30,019 nucleotides of DNA from a virus, in the IMG/VR virus record IMGVR_UViG_3300030104_004975, positions 1-30,019 of that record; one strand, given 5' to 3'. This document shows positions 14,101-23,064 of the stretch, piece after piece. Both the position numbers and the translations under genes were made by a program. The first letter of the stretch is position 1. Each line of letters starts with the position of its first letter. A model generated the notes under the pieces. It was not told the DNA's origin. It saw nothing but the letters and a program-made list of their open reading frames with translations, and did not search any database.

Positions 14101-14234
14101 GTCTCAGGCTCTGTAACTAAAGAAGTCTCAGGCTCTGTAACTAAAGAACCCTCAGATTCGACTGAGGGTTCTTGAAGGGTTTCTGGCTCGAGGTCTGCTA
14201 ATGGCTCGGCCAGTTCGTGGGGTTGTCTGATCAT
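11142..14234 (-). CDS. Large internal virion / ejection protein
   Basis: A 1030-residue product whose ATG overlaps the previous stop (ATGA). The N-terminus is acidic and low-complexity (V-T-E-P-E-T-S-L in tandem, from a perfect 24-base DNA repeat). A hydrophobic segment near residue 615 (M-A-M-S-L-V-A-L-A-M-N-G-Y-I-T-G-S-G-P) is followed by S-K-W-K-R-R-S-V-A-I and W-V-S-F-D-R-M-E-P-F-S-L-L, a pattern typical of large podophage internal proteins. Size, position after the transglycosylase protein and composition suggest it is ejected into the cell envelope with the DNA, like T7 gp16 partners. No catalytic motif was recognised. Confidence 0.7.
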   Translation of the reverse strand: MIRQPHELAEPLADLEPETLQEPSVESEGSLVTEPETSLVTEPETSLFMDDEAFEVAISGPLRKAILGFKPIKDPVADVGDAVKVDVTEPTTKTDRLDLSDEELGDLESSGTYARELNDTSLDDYDTTQSHHPKYDTFNTHGDADGALAYMAEGYAKEIDEARRSVIYDDQLADLAEELGQSKEFTEKFMKRKLGEGVNAEQIMAARSILLGSAKRLKILAKQIVDGDDSSKTQVMFMNQFDFHRQWMAQFMGARAELGRGLRALRGDVPGPGSPGVGTGNMRKGIEVSQDRIAELAGAWSGQLNVKQAALDVLANDELAGVNGIVAGSKGGMNRYAAAFVEHFVGSILSGIKTQLVNIGGNTLMTVKAPIDIYIGSKFGRNLPNSQDKIQKGEASAFLFGLFNGFHDATQAMAIAFKTGEQYGDVGKFELGRGKAISSQALGWSGPWGWLADVYGPVARFPMERMLGPMDAFFKVINGRAKYSQLAYRQAMMETQELGLSKDEAASRLLAIMHEPSEHMIKESDEFALYQTFQNALGEGGQGFQKWVNSFAELKWMIPFVRTPTNIAKVGFAEHTVLGLRSARIRSELFPKPDPTTGQYAPGAIAKSQVARARMTYGSMMAMSLVALAMNGYITGSGPKDATQRDALKASKWKRRSVAIRDENGRVTRWVSFDRMEPFSLLAVAAADIAEVYKAYENHDITKERQEELETAVMALTVAISEATINKTFMMNIHEFMRALTDPGRYMGRFIGQSANAVVPLAGLRRDLRKLLDPTMRETQGIIDTIRNSTPGLSMELTPSQDVWGEDWDYDSWFWNPYPSPKVDMDDVDVEVTRLLEETGEAAITMTPERIANVKLTKDEHYILNRLSRQDIKVQFSFRDGAPTIGDYWAPNVYGENDQGRLRPIYLSKPSEGEYLNMREVIDRIISSNQYLGGDPDALMTNFGKVELLRQIQSEFNDAAKQWMLASEGYNEDGTLRYRTDAGRRAQLKWQQGLRQLYGDDRVEGEMRERNIAPLAPEGKEPFFDWTPNI
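14101..14148. repeat. Perfect 24-bp tandem duplication inside the ejection-protein gene
   Basis: Positions 14101-14124 and 14125-14148 are identical. The unit encodes V-T-E-P-E-T-S-L in frame, so the protein keeps reading. This suggests a recent slippage event in an acidic linker. Confidence 0.95.
14144..14173. repeat. Perfect 12-bp inverted repeat inside the ejection-protein gene
   Basis: AAGAACCCTCAG (14144-14155) and CTGAGGGTTCTT (14162-14173) pair perfectly around a 6-base loop. The hairpin would form about 60-90 bases after the start codon of the gene, directly beside the 24-bp tandem repeat. There is no T-run, so it is not a terminator. Confidence 0.9.
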
Positions 14235-17200
14235 TCTAAGATACTCATATCAATTCCCGCATTTTCAAGTCGTCGTTGCTGATCCGCTTGACTGGATAGT
14301 TCAATATACCGTTTCCAATTCTTGGGCTTGCCTTCATCGAGCACATCAAACCCAGTGGGGTGCCCTTCAATCCCGTAACGATGCCAAAGGTTAATTGTTT
14401 CTTCGGGAAAGTTACCTGTCGCAAGTGCTTTGAAATAACCATCGGCGCCCATGTTCCAGGCACCAATTAAATTTTGTGTGTCCACTGGGATGTCCAGATT
14501 CTGTAATTGCAGCTTCAGAACCTCGAGATAAGTCTCACCCGCGAGCTCGAGAAGCTCTGGATTCTCAACGGCCTCATCCATTGAAACGCCTTTTAATTCG
14601 GCGGGGTATTTGACACCGAACTCTGCGGCCTCGGCTTCGAGACCCGCGTATGTCTTCGGCATCATCTGAATGTGACCACGCGCACCGTCTTCAGAGACGG
14701 CGGTTGGATCGTTGTTGGATTCGGCTAGTGCGAGGCGTTCAAGATCAACGGATGCATCAGCAGCAAGCGGTACTGTTGCGGCTAACCCTGCGGCTTGGAT
14801 TTTGGAACTTCTTTCGTATCCTTTGAGGTTGCTTTCGATGATTTCTTCAAGTTCCGACCGTAGACTATCCCAGTCGGCTGTGGTGCGTCCGACACCGAGC
14901 TCCTCCAACCTCTTATTGTAACTTTGCCCATTTGGAACCTCCGCCCAATCGTTTGATGCCTTTATTATCCTCGCTTCTGAGAAATCAATCAAGACATCGT
15001 AATCGAGTTCCTCAAGTGCCTGTTTTATTTCGCCTTTAACTACTGCCTGTAGTGCCTCTTTTCGCTTTACTCCACCCTTATCAATTAACACCCGAATTCC
15101 GACGTTACCGTCTATTGTCTTAATTGGTTGATAACCGACAATCAGACCCGTTGAATCAGCATCCATAATGGTTTGCCAGATGGATTGTAACCCTTCATTT
15201 GAGGCTAGGTTTTCTGAGCCGTCTTCAATAAAGTCAACCGCAAACGCCTTGGGGTTCTTTGTTGTTGCTTTTAGAGAATTTACCCATACCTCAGTTCGAT
15301 TCAATAACAGACCGAGTGTATTGGCCGCAATTTCTGCTGTCCTTGTGGATGACAGAGATTGCAGAACCGTGGAAGGATTCTGAAAGTTCTCCCAACCACC
15401 AGTGCCATGCACTAAACCCCGTAAATCAATACCCGATATATCTTGGGCCATTTCAAAGGCACGATCACTCACTTCTTGGGTTAATTGATATTGCTGATCA
15501 GAATCTAATGCACTAAAGCGTTCACCGTATTTAGTCGCCCAGGGAGAACCATCTCCAGGTGCGATCTCAAATGAGATTCGCCGTAAGTTTTGAGTCAACG
15601 CATCTTTCACATCAACCGCACCGCCCGTTGAAAAGTTGTTGATCATATTTATCCAACCAATAGCCTGTATCTCGTGCGGTTTCCAATCGCTTCTTCCTTG
15701 CCATTTCACATCATTGAGATGGTCGGTTAGTGATTGTCCAAAAAGACTGCGATTCTCGTACTGAGTCTCACCAGGGGCATTTTCAAAATCAGTTTTCAAT
15801 TTGGTAAGTTGATCTTCGTCATAACCCGCCTGTCTCAATCGATTGATCAGTGCCTGGTCAACAAACCCTGTGTCGCGTCCTGTATGCACATCCACCACAA
15901 ACGGTTTTCCACCGCGATCATCGCCGCCCATCCAACTTCGAACTGGAACACCTTCTGCTGAATCCACAAAATCAGAAATCTTTTGCCCTACCCCTGCCTG
16001 GATGTCTTCATCCAGTAAAACCGCCCGTGCTGCTGATGATGGGTTAGGGAGCCCACCCGATATAAGTTCCCCAACAGGTGTACCGCGTGTAACCTGCTCT
16101 CTTTGTAATAACGCATTCGCTAATGCTGTATCCACGGATGTATTTTGGTTTGCAACCAACCACGCACGCATCAGAGTGTCAGCTTCTTCGGGAGAATCCG
16201 CGTATTTGAGAAACTCTCCGCGAACTGTGGAATACCATTTAGATGCTGATGCAATATCGTCTGGCGACATCATCGTTTCCACTCTGGTAATCCAATCGTC
16301 AAATGTAATATCTCCGACAACAAAATCGGGCAATCCAGATCCGTCAGGCGCCTTGATCACCGTGCGCTCGTTCTTCGGGCCGCCAGGTATATCCTTTCCT
16401 GATGCTGCGGCTACATTGCGTTTAACGATCCGTTGCACTCGAGCATTGGTTGCATCCTCTGGAAATGAAAGTGGAGTTGGTGAACGGTACACCGCATCAC
16501 CAGACGGGCCAACACCAGATCGAAGCTCTCCAGGTCGCGGCGTCCAATCATCGAGCGCGGTTTTACCCGTGTTGATGAGCTCCTTCACTTTCCATGAGAG
16601 GCCGTTGCGTTTGATCGCTGAAAGACCGTCGATCAACCCATACATAGCGAGGCCCAGTGGAGCGCCTTCCCCGATTGCGAGCTTCATACGACTCATGAGG
16701 CGCTCTTTAGCGGTTGCATCTTCTCCGACCCTACTGTCAAGAAAGTTGACCACCGCATTGTCAACATTGAACTCACGCAACATGGTCGCAATGCCCCCGA
16801 GCTCGGGATCAAAAGTGGCATCGGCCATCATGCCCGCCCCCATGTCGGTCGTGATGTCTGCGGCTTTTAGGTAACCCGAACCGCCAATGCGGATCAACCC
16901 GCCGCCGCTTGCAAACATAGTCATGAAATGTGTGATTGATCTGAGAAACTCTTCGCCGCCCCCGCCCCCGTGAGCAATGTCAGGAAGCTCAATCTTAATG
17001 TCGTTGTATCTTGGGTCATCGGGCGTTACCCATTCAAGGCCGTTGCCGTAACCCCAAGCGATCTTGCCTAACGGTTTTACGCCGTCAATATCGGCGCCGA
17101 GATCAAATGCCCCTTGCACCGCATCTCGAGCACCGCCACCTAAAATTCTCCAAAGTTTTTTGATAAGTCCTGGATAAAACTCGGCCACTTGTTCACGCAG

Positions 17201-17839
17201 TTCATCTGACCCCGCGCCGCCCTTGAGGTTATCTGCTGCAATGTTATTGGCGTTCGTGATACTTTTTAATGTTTCCTCATCCATGCCGTCCATTAAGTCA
17301 TCAAGCACCATGTTATTGACGAAGGCTCTGGTTCCGTCACGGACGGAATTTTGTTCGGAGTTCCGATTCACTAACGATGCAGAGTTAATGTTGGCATCTC
17401 GTGACGCAGAGCTTTGAATTAGGTTGATCCCTGCCACAATAGGGTCATTGTCTTGCCATGTATTTAACAGATACGCAAACGCTTTCTTCTGAGCAGACGT
17501 ACCCGTTTCCCACTCTGCTAACTCTTCGAGTTGTTTGAGACCAGGCGACTCCGCAAACGTTGTGTCACCCTGATAAAAAATATCGTTTATGTCACTCATG
17601 TAATCGGCCCCAAACAGTACAGCTTCTTCGTCGGTGCCGCCGAACGGTTCGTTGTTCTTCCATTCGTAAATCATTTTGCTCGAGGAAACAAAAAGAGGAT
17701 CTTGACTGAATGACGCCAATGCCGAGTTAACGCTATTACTGGCTGTGTTATGAATGAAATCCCTGTGTTGATTTGTGCGGTCGGTCTCCCGCGCTGCTAT
17801 CAACTGATTCGTTATGTCTTCGTTTTTATTAAGTGCCAT
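14231..17839 (-). CDS. Giant internal virion protein with C-terminal lytic transglycosylase domain
   Basis: A 1202-residue product whose ATG at 17839 overlaps the previous stop (TAATG). Near the C-terminus, L-A-L-A-E-S-N-N-D-P-T-A-V-S followed by G-A-R-G-H-I-Q-M-M-P-K-T-Y is the SLT fold signature: catalytic Glu about residue 1040, then G-x-x-Q-M-M-P. The later A-W-N-M-G-A-D matches the A-Y-N-x-G motif. The domain should cleave peptidoglycan during DNA entry. In T7 gp16 the transglycosylase lies at the N-terminus; here it is at the C-terminus behind an Ala-rich hydrophobic stretch. The first roughly 1000 residues resemble no enzyme I recognise and probably form the ejection tube or core. Confidence 0.85.
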   Translation of the reverse strand: MALNKNEDITNQLIAARETDRTNQHRDFIHNTASNSVNSALASFSQDPLFVSSSKMIYEWKNNEPFGGTDEEAVLFGADYMSDINDIFYQGDTTFAESPGLKQLEELAEWETGTSAQKKAFAYLLNTWQDNDPIVAGINLIQSSASRDANINSASLVNRNSEQNSVRDGTRAFVNNMVLDDLMDGMDEETLKSITNANNIAADNLKGGAGSDELREQVAEFYPGLIKKLWRILGGGARDAVQGAFDLGADIDGVKPLGKIAWGYGNGLEWVTPDDPRYNDIKIELPDIAHGGGGGEEFLRSITHFMTMFASGGGLIRIGGSGYLKAADITTDMGAGMMADATFDPELGGIATMLREFNVDNAVVNFLDSRVGEDATAKERLMSRMKLAIGEGAPLGLAMYGLIDGLSAIKRNGLSWKVKELINTGKTALDDWTPRPGELRSGVGPSGDAVYRSPTPLSFPEDATNARVQRIVKRNVAAASGKDIPGGPKNERTVIKAPDGSGLPDFVVGDITFDDWITRVETMMSPDDIASASKWYSTVRGEFLKYADSPEEADTLMRAWLVANQNTSVDTALANALLQREQVTRGTPVGELISGGLPNPSSAARAVLLDEDIQAGVGQKISDFVDSAEGVPVRSWMGGDDRGGKPFVVDVHTGRDTGFVDQALINRLRQAGYDEDQLTKLKTDFENAPGETQYENRSLFGQSLTDHLNDVKWQGRSDWKPHEIQAIGWINMINNFSTGGAVDVKDALTQNLRRISFEIAPGDGSPWATKYGERFSALDSDQQYQLTQEVSDRAFEMAQDISGIDLRGLVHGTGGWENFQNPSTVLQSLSSTRTAEIAANTLGLLLNRTEVWVNSLKATTKNPKAFAVDFIEDGSENLASNEGLQSIWQTIMDADSTGLIVGYQPIKTIDGNVGIRVLIDKGGVKRKEALQAVVKGEIKQALEELDYDVLIDFSEARIIKASNDWAEVPNGQSYNKRLEELGVGRTTADWDSLRSELEEIIESNLKGYERSSKIQAAGLAATVPLAADASVDLERLALAESNNDPTAVSEDGARGHIQMMPKTYAGLEAEAAEFGVKYPAELKGVSMDEAVENPELLELAGETYLEVLKLQLQNLDIPVDTQNLIGAWNMGADGYFKALATGNFPEETINLWHRYGIEGHPTGFDVLDEGKPKNWKRYIELSSQADQQRRLENAGIDMSILE

Positions 17840-19785
17840 TAGTCAATCCACGGTAAAAAACTAAAAAAGCCACCCTTCTCTTGCTCCTCTTCTGAATCTT
17901 TAATACTGTTGCCTTTCTCGTCGTATCCTTCTGGAATTTTGAAACCAAATTCTTCGGTGTACAGCTTGAGTAGAGCCTGTTTTTCAGTCCCATCCTTCAT
18001 CCTCACAATATCAAAAATAGATGGAAAGTTTCCGTCATCATCTTTTAGGCGTGCGTTTTCTGGAACCTTCTGAAACGCCTCAAACGCTTCTTGTTGAGCT
18101 TCCGATGGGAGCCCTGCATCTTGCCTATTTTTCTTGTTATTGAGCTCTGTCGCTCTTTCAGCAATGTGTTCTTTGACCAACTCTAAAGCCAATTTCCCGC
18201 GCTTCATTGGGTCAGATTCCATCTGGACTTGATCCCAAATGATGGAGCGTTGATCTTCGTAGGCCATAAACACTTTATCCGCTTCGGTTAGATCGCCACC
18301 GCCGAAGGCGGCAAACATTCGACTTTCTTGTGGTGCCACGCCGTATTCGTTTCGGAGGCGTCGCATCGCCTCATAGCCTTCCATCCCTGCGGGATGATTT
18401 TTGTCGTCCCATCGATTGATTGTGATACGCGCTTGTTCGGCACGAGCCGCGATGTTAAGACGATCATCAACGGTGAGCTCTAGATCGTTTAGGATTACTG
18501 CAAGCGCCTTAGAGCTTGTGTAGCCATAAATGCGCTCACCCGAATATCTCATCAAAGCCAGTGGGCTTGAAACGAGCGGGCCTTGCAATGCGGTTGCAAG
18601 TGTGTTCCTTAACGACATCCCCTGATCATGCGTAATCACATCAGACTTAACTGCTGAGTCTATGAACGTGTCCCAGGTTTCAAAATTATGGAACAAATCC
18701 CCACTCTTAATATCCACTGCCAACACTGAGTCAGTGATCTCAACGGGAACCCGTTTGGGCGATTTAAGCATCGCAGCCCCAATCGCATTAACATTGCCTT
18801 CCTGGTATCGCTTTTCATGTTCATAGAGCTTATCCTCTAACTCCTCGCTCACCTTCAACCATTTTTGTTTGTCCTCCGTGGTGAAAAACTCGGCGTAGCG
18901 TTTGTAGTCTTCAGTGAGATCATCATAAGTTCGGTTGGTTGGCAGTTGCTCATAGGTAATCGGAAACTCGTCCTCTACCTGTCGATTGATCCATCGATAA
19001 CCCTTTCGCAACAAGTGCCGCATATCACCAATGCGACCTGGAGAATTACGCGCCCAGTCCTGCATCTGCTCTTGCATCCATTGATTTGCAATCCGTCTTT
19101 TTTCCAGAGCGGCTTTTTCATCGAGTTCATGCGGATTAAAAAACGCAAGGGCATCGTCGCGTGTTGAAATCTCGTCCACTTCATCTAAATCGATTGCGTT
19201 CGCTAAATCGCGCTCAACTCGGCCCTGACCGTAAGCAATGTGTCTGGTATGCGCCCAACCCGAAACCTGCATTCCGTGTTCACGAATCTTCTGTCCTGCC
19301 TTTGCTAAGAACTCTGCTTTTGATTGTTTGTCGGTCAGCGTAGCTGCGATCTCATTCATTTGTGCAATCGCGCTTGCAGTGTAAGTCCCGAACATCACCT
19401 CATGCCCTGGAATCTTTAATTTGTCTCCTAATTCGTTTGTGGTCTCAACTTCCCACTCGGTTGTTTTCGCCCTATTCAAAAGCTCAAGTTCTACGATATT
19501 AAATTTGCTCCAGGCGGCTCCACCCTGCGCTGCCTGATCCGCTCTGTGCATAAGCATACCGAGCTTTGCCAAGCCTTCACCAAGCGTCACACCCGCTTTC
19601 CCCTTTGATGCCAGGGCAGCAGCTTCGGCATTCATGTCTGCTTGACCCGCTCGAATATCGATCATGTAATTTTGCGGATTGCGAAGTTGAGCTTGTTGCA
19701 GTGTTGGGCTTTGTTGTGTGATCCCAGTGCGATAGGCTTGTCCGACCGACACCGAAGTCTGAGGCGTGTATTTAGGTATTCTCAT
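17839..19785 (-). CDS. Internal virion protein (T7 gp15-like position)
   Basis: A 648-residue product starting two bases after the previous stop. It is helix-rich and highly charged throughout, with stretches such as E-E-L-E-D-K-L-Y-E-H-E-K-R-Y-Q-E and D-R-L-N-I-A-A-R-A-E-Q-A-R. The C-terminus K-G-G-F-F-S-F-L-P-W-I-D is hydrophobic and aromatic. There is no signal peptide or catalytic motif. It lies between a gp14-like small protein and the transglycosylase protein, exactly where T7-like phages encode the second ejection protein. The assignment is by position and composition, not by strong sequence match. Confidence 0.65.
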   Translation of the reverse strand: MRIPKYTPQTSVSVGQAYRTGITQQSPTLQQAQLRNPQNYMIDIRAGQADMNAEAAALASKGKAGVTLGEGLAKLGMLMHRADQAAQGGAAWSKFNIVELELLNRAKTTEWEVETTNELGDKLKIPGHEVMFGTYTASAIAQMNEIAATLTDKQSKAEFLAKAGQKIREHGMQVSGWAHTRHIAYGQGRVERDLANAIDLDEVDEISTRDDALAFFNPHELDEKAALEKRRIANQWMQEQMQDWARNSPGRIGDMRHLLRKGYRWINRQVEDEFPITYEQLPTNRTYDDLTEDYKRYAEFFTTEDKQKWLKVSEELEDKLYEHEKRYQEGNVNAIGAAMLKSPKRVPVEITDSVLAVDIKSGDLFHNFETWDTFIDSAVKSDVITHDQGMSLRNTLATALQGPLVSSPLALMRYSGERIYGYTSSKALAVILNDLELTVDDRLNIAARAEQARITINRWDDKNHPAGMEGYEAMRRLRNEYGVAPQESRMFAAFGGGDLTEADKVFMAYEDQRSIIWDQVQMESDPMKRGKLALELVKEHIAERATELNNKKNRQDAGLPSEAQQEAFEAFQKVPENARLKDDDGNFPSIFDIVRMKDGTEKQALLKLYTEEFGFKIPEGYDEKGNSIKDSEEEQEKGGFFSFLPWID

Positions 19786-19787
19786 TG

Positions 19788-20531
19788 TTACGAGTAATAT
19801 GCGTTAATCCCGCCCATGATGCCGCCGATCAGGTTCGAGGTTGCTTGATTTTGATAATTCATTGATAGGAGTGTTCCACCGCGTCGAAGAGACGCTGCGT
19901 TGACTCGAGCATCACGGATCATTCCGTTTGCTCTCGAGTTTGCTTCTTCGTTAATTAAATCGCGTTGTAGTAAGGCTGTAGAGACCAACACTTCGCCCCG
20001 CTCTTTTGCACCAAGCCAGGTGAGCTCACCACGCCTAATGCCTTCTTGTCCGATCTTTGTGAGAGTCGCGACACCGACCTTGCCCATATACTCTTGCTCT
20101 CGACCGAGCTCTTTAACCGTTTGGGACGCGACATGTACTGGCGACCCTACACCGACTTGAACACCAGAGGCACCCCACGCTGCTGTTTGATCAGAGATCA
20201 TATGCATGGATCGATATTTGTGTCGATAAATCGACTCATCGAGCTCCATGCTATAGAGCGCCAGATTTTCTGTGGCAGCATCAATGTGCGCGAGGGCGTT
20301 TTGTTCACCGACCCGCCAAATGGATTCGGCGTTGAGGTTTGCTGTTGCCAGAACCGCTTCGCCGTTCAGTTTAGCAATGCGTCTCAGTTCACTCGCATTG
20401 ATCTTGGCAGCCGATACAAGATCATCAGCATTAGCGTTACCAATCTCAAGAGCTTTGGCAGCAGCCTCTTGATTGGCTTTGTAGCCCATATATCCAGAGA
20501 TCAAATTTCCAAATATAGCGAGAGCACTCAT
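19788..20531 (-). CDS. Small internal virion protein (T7 gp14-like position)
   Basis: A 247-residue product with AGGG upstream of the ATG at 20531, itself four bases after the previous stop. The N-terminus is hydrophobic (I-F-G-N-L-I-S-G-Y-M-G-Y-K-A-N), followed by a long Ala/Asn-rich helical domain (A-A-A-K-A-L-E-I-G-N-A-N-A-D-D, L-N-A-E-S-I-W). Near the C-terminus come L-L-S-M-N-Y-Q-N-Q and G-G-I-M-G-G-I-N-A-Y. Hydrophobic ends and a helical centre fit the first ejection protein, which forms a pore in the outer membrane. It is in the conserved order nozzle, gp14-like, gp15-like, gp16-like. Confidence 0.75.
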   Translation of the reverse strand: MSALAIFGNLISGYMGYKANQEAAAKALEIGNANADDLVSAAKINASELRRIAKLNGEAVLATANLNAESIWRVGEQNALAHIDAATENLALYSMELDESIYRHKYRSMHMISDQTAAWGASGVQVGVGSPVHVASQTVKELGREQEYMGKVGVATLTKIGQEGIRRGELTWLGAKERGEVLVSTALLQRDLINEEANSRANGMIRDARVNAASLRRGGTLLSMNYQNQATSNLIGGIMGGINAYYS

Positions 20532-20535
20532 AAAT

Positions 20536-22215
20536 TTACCCTGAGTAGACCGCTACGGTGCCAAAGATCGACAGGATGTGTGTCGGCCCTGGCAAGTCTT
20601 GAGTCACGGTGATCGTGCCTTCAAGATCGTAGCCTGTGTTTTGAATTCTTACGTCACCTGTTGTTTTGGGTTCGGGTGTTCCCATTCCAGTGTCGGGATC
20701 TCGAACGGGCGGCATGATGGAATTGATCTTTGGAAAAAATGAATCATGCAGCCGCACATAAATTTCGTTCCAACGTTTCTTTCGGCCTTGCGCTGTCCCT
20801 GCGGGGTTTGCACCCTCAACGGGCATCGTGGTTAAGGTCGATGTGTATTTGATGCCGATGTCTGCCGCCGACACCGTCGAGCCGAGTGTGATCGCACCGC
20901 TTGCGACAGTGGCGTCGGGATAGACCGCCTGATCGCCCAGGATGGAGACCGACTTGTCTTCAAGGTGAGTGAGACCAGAGATCGAAGCTGTTGCGCTGCC
21001 CGCGTATTGAAGACCGCAGTCAACATTGATATTGGGATCAAAGTATTCGATGTAACGTTTGGTCGCGCCATCTATGGTGCGTTTAACCGCAACCCACACC
21101 TCGTCTCGACTTGTGATTGGAATCACCGCAACCGATTCAAAGGTGCCGTCTGTGGTGTGGCGATGCCAACCGACAATCTGTCGCGCCTTGTCGTAGGTCA
21201 TGCCGATGAGGACGCCGTCGTTGCGAATCGCCCACACGATGGTGTCGGGTGTTGCCTGGTAGGCCATCTCTTTTATGCCGCCAGAGGTAATGTGTTCGGC
21301 CAGGAAGGTGAGGTCTTCTGACTCATAAATGTCCTGGTTGAACTGGTATTCGTAAGAGCGCACTTTGGTGCCCGTGCCATCGATAAAGAGTGTTTGATAA
21401 CCAACGTGCCTGGGCTGTATGTTTTGCCCGCCATAGGACGTTTGGCGCGTGACCTGCACATTGGATGGGGTCAGTGCAGCGTTGCCGCCAAAGACCTTAA
21501 ATTCGCCGCCTGACGTACCCACGATGAGCACCTCAGTCGAGCTCATCCACTGCACCTGGTTCACTTTATAGGACGAGATCGCGTACTCGAGCGCGTCATC
21601 GGCGTTGTTGCCTGTGGTGAAGTCCTCGAAGGCGTCGGTCTTTGATCCAAAGATCGATTGCGGTTTTGCGGTTGTGCCCCCGAACCATAAGCGTTGCTGA
21701 TGGAAGGTCACCGCAGTTGGGTAGCCGTCCGTGGCGTCCCACTTGGGTGCGGTGAAACTGACATCGGTCAGCGCCCAAACGGTGTTGGATGTGCGGGCCA
21801 GTTTGCGAGGGTTGTGTGAGGGATGCACGATGTACATCACGTCGGCTGATTGCGCGACCTGGATGTCGTCGAGTTGGGCCTCGGTGTACGGTGTTGCAAC
21901 CTCAACTGGCGTGCCCGACGATTCTATTCTGCCATTCTGTGTGTAAAAGCGGATGTAGAGGTTTCCAAACTCAAGCACATAAGACTGAGCTCTGTTGAAT
22001 TCAAAACGAATCAGTCGAACCTTTTTTGAACTGTCTTTTACTTCCGCAACAAATTGCGTGCCAGGTCGGCGTTGTACACCGCCGTGCGGCTTCACCACAA
22101 AGTTTTCACACGTCTTGAGCGCGTTCTGATACCGCTCGGTGTCGGTGCGCCCCATTAGGTACGGTGACAACTCCCCCGTCAGGAAGTTGGTGATTGTTGC
22201 ATTCGCTCGCGCCAT
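20536..22215 (-). CDS. Tail nozzle / tail tubular protein B-like
   Basis: A 559-residue product; the previous stop TAA directly precedes its ATG. The N-terminus N-F-L-T-G-E-L-S-P-Y-L-M-G-R-T-D and C-E-N-F-V-V-K-P-H-G-G-V-Q-R-R-P-G-T is a well-conserved podophage signature. The body is beta-rich, with blocks such as F-T-A-P-K-W and H-Q-Q-R-L-W-F-G-G-T, consistent with the propeller-like nozzle that closes the tail tube. It works with the adaptor encoded immediately upstream. Family recognition is strong; the gp12 equivalence comes from gene order. Confidence 0.85.
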   Translation of the reverse strand: MARANATITNFLTGELSPYLMGRTDTERYQNALKTCENFVVKPHGGVQRRPGTQFVAEVKDSSKKVRLIRFEFNRAQSYVLEFGNLYIRFYTQNGRIESSGTPVEVATPYTEAQLDDIQVAQSADVMYIVHPSHNPRKLARTSNTVWALTDVSFTAPKWDATDGYPTAVTFHQQRLWFGGTTAKPQSIFGSKTDAFEDFTTGNNADDALEYAISSYKVNQVQWMSSTEVLIVGTSGGEFKVFGGNAALTPSNVQVTRQTSYGGQNIQPRHVGYQTLFIDGTGTKVRSYEYQFNQDIYESEDLTFLAEHITSGGIKEMAYQATPDTIVWAIRNDGVLIGMTYDKARQIVGWHRHTTDGTFESVAVIPITSRDEVWVAVKRTIDGATKRYIEYFDPNINVDCGLQYAGSATASISGLTHLEDKSVSILGDQAVYPDATVASGAITLGSTVSAADIGIKYTSTLTTMPVEGANPAGTAQGRKKRWNEIYVRLHDSFFPKINSIMPPVRDPDTGMGTPEPKTTGDVRIQNTGYDLEGTITVTQDLPGPTHILSIFGTVAVYSG

Positions 22216-22830
22216 TTACCACCACGCCCTGCCAAATCGAATGCCCGAGCTCGTCACACCTTCGCGCACCTCCTCGAGCTTGGTTGAGACCCAGTAATCA
22301 CGCGAGGATTCAATGTTATCGACTGTGCGAGCTTCGTCTAGCTTTTGCAAATAGAGTGCCCACATCTGCTGTTGTGCTGAACCCGACTGGATCAATGCGT
22401 AGGACGCATCGGCTGCAAGGCGTGCGCTGATCGCCGAGCCCAGGAGCCCGTCAATGTCGCCGACCTCATCGGGCCGACCAACGAAACGGATCTTGCAGGT
22501 TGAGGCGTCCGTCAAAATGCTTCTTCCTTCAATCTTCCATTTATCGACCGACGTGGTTTCTTCCATTTGCAAAACGCGAATGCAGTACGGATCGGTTGGC
22601 AAAGGGTAGCTGTAAGTGAATTCAAACGCAGGGGTCGTTGTTGAGGCCACAAGCTGTGTTCTGTGAATCAGGCAGTTCCAGGGGAATGCCCGCATGACCG
22701 AGTCAGCGACACCGTCGTAAATTTGTGACATCACATTGGCTTCGGTTGTGCCGTCGTCGAGTGATGTAATTCGATCCGCGCCGAGGTGAGTCAGCGCATC
22801 GTTTATAAGAGAAATTTTTGAGAATGCCAT
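22216..22830 (-). CDS. Head-tail adaptor / tail tubular protein A-like
   Basis: A 204-residue product starting directly after the previous stop (TAA then ATG). It contains I-N-D-A-L-T-H-L-G-A-D-R-I-T-S-L, then V-M-R-A-F-P-W-N-C and Y-P-L-P-T-D-P-Y-C-I-R-V-L. This combination, with the conserved F-P-W-N and P-x-D-x-x-x-V, is characteristic of T7 gp11-like adaptor proteins that bind the portal. The length is usual for the family. It is the first tail gene after the capsid block. Confidence 0.85.
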   Translation of the reverse strand: MAFSKISLINDALTHLGADRITSLDDGTTEANVMSQIYDGVADSVMRAFPWNCLIHRTQLVASTTTPAFEFTYSYPLPTDPYCIRVLQMEETTSVDKWKIEGRSILTDASTCKIRFVGRPDEVGDIDGLLGSAISARLAADASYALIQSGSAQQQMWALYLQKLDEARTVDNIESSRDYWVSTKLEEVREGVTSSGIRFGRAWW

Positions 22831-23064
22831 TTAACGTTTCCCGCGTCTCCAACTTCGGTTTTTTGCTCGAGTAGCTACACTCAAGTTCTTTTTTGCATTG
22901 TTAGAAGGATTGCGATCTTTGTGATGCACGTCCTTCTTGTCACCTTTCCGTACTCGTCCCGCTGCCGCCATCAAACGACGCGCTGCGTTACGGTGCGCCC
23001 TTCGCTTTTTCTGCTTTAGGGTGCCGTGGTAACTGTCGTATTCGTTTCTGTAATTTCTAGCCAT
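22831..23064 (-). CDS. Small HNH-like basic protein
   Basis: A 77-residue product, extremely basic (many Arg and Lys, especially R-R-A-H-R-N-A-A-R-R). D-V-H-H-K-D-R-N-P-S-N-N followed by K-K-N-L-S-V is the core of HNH nucleases: H-H-x-D, then N-N and N-L. It is much shorter than classic homing nucleases and lacks the second histidine region and zinc cysteines, so it may be a minimal nuclease or a DNA-binding virion protein. It sits between the capsid gene and the adaptor gene, directly after a hairpin. Confidence 0.7.
   Translation of the reverse strand: MARNYRNEYDSYHGTLKQKKRRAHRNAARRLMAAAGRVRKGDKKDVHHKDRNPSNNAKKNLSVATRAKNRSWRRGKR

Noticed and set aside
15843-16874. Long plus-strand open frame of 343 codons
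   Set aside because: It lies entirely antisense to the transglycosylase-domain gene, has a Ser/Pro/Arg-rich composition typical of a shadow frame, and has no recognisable domain.
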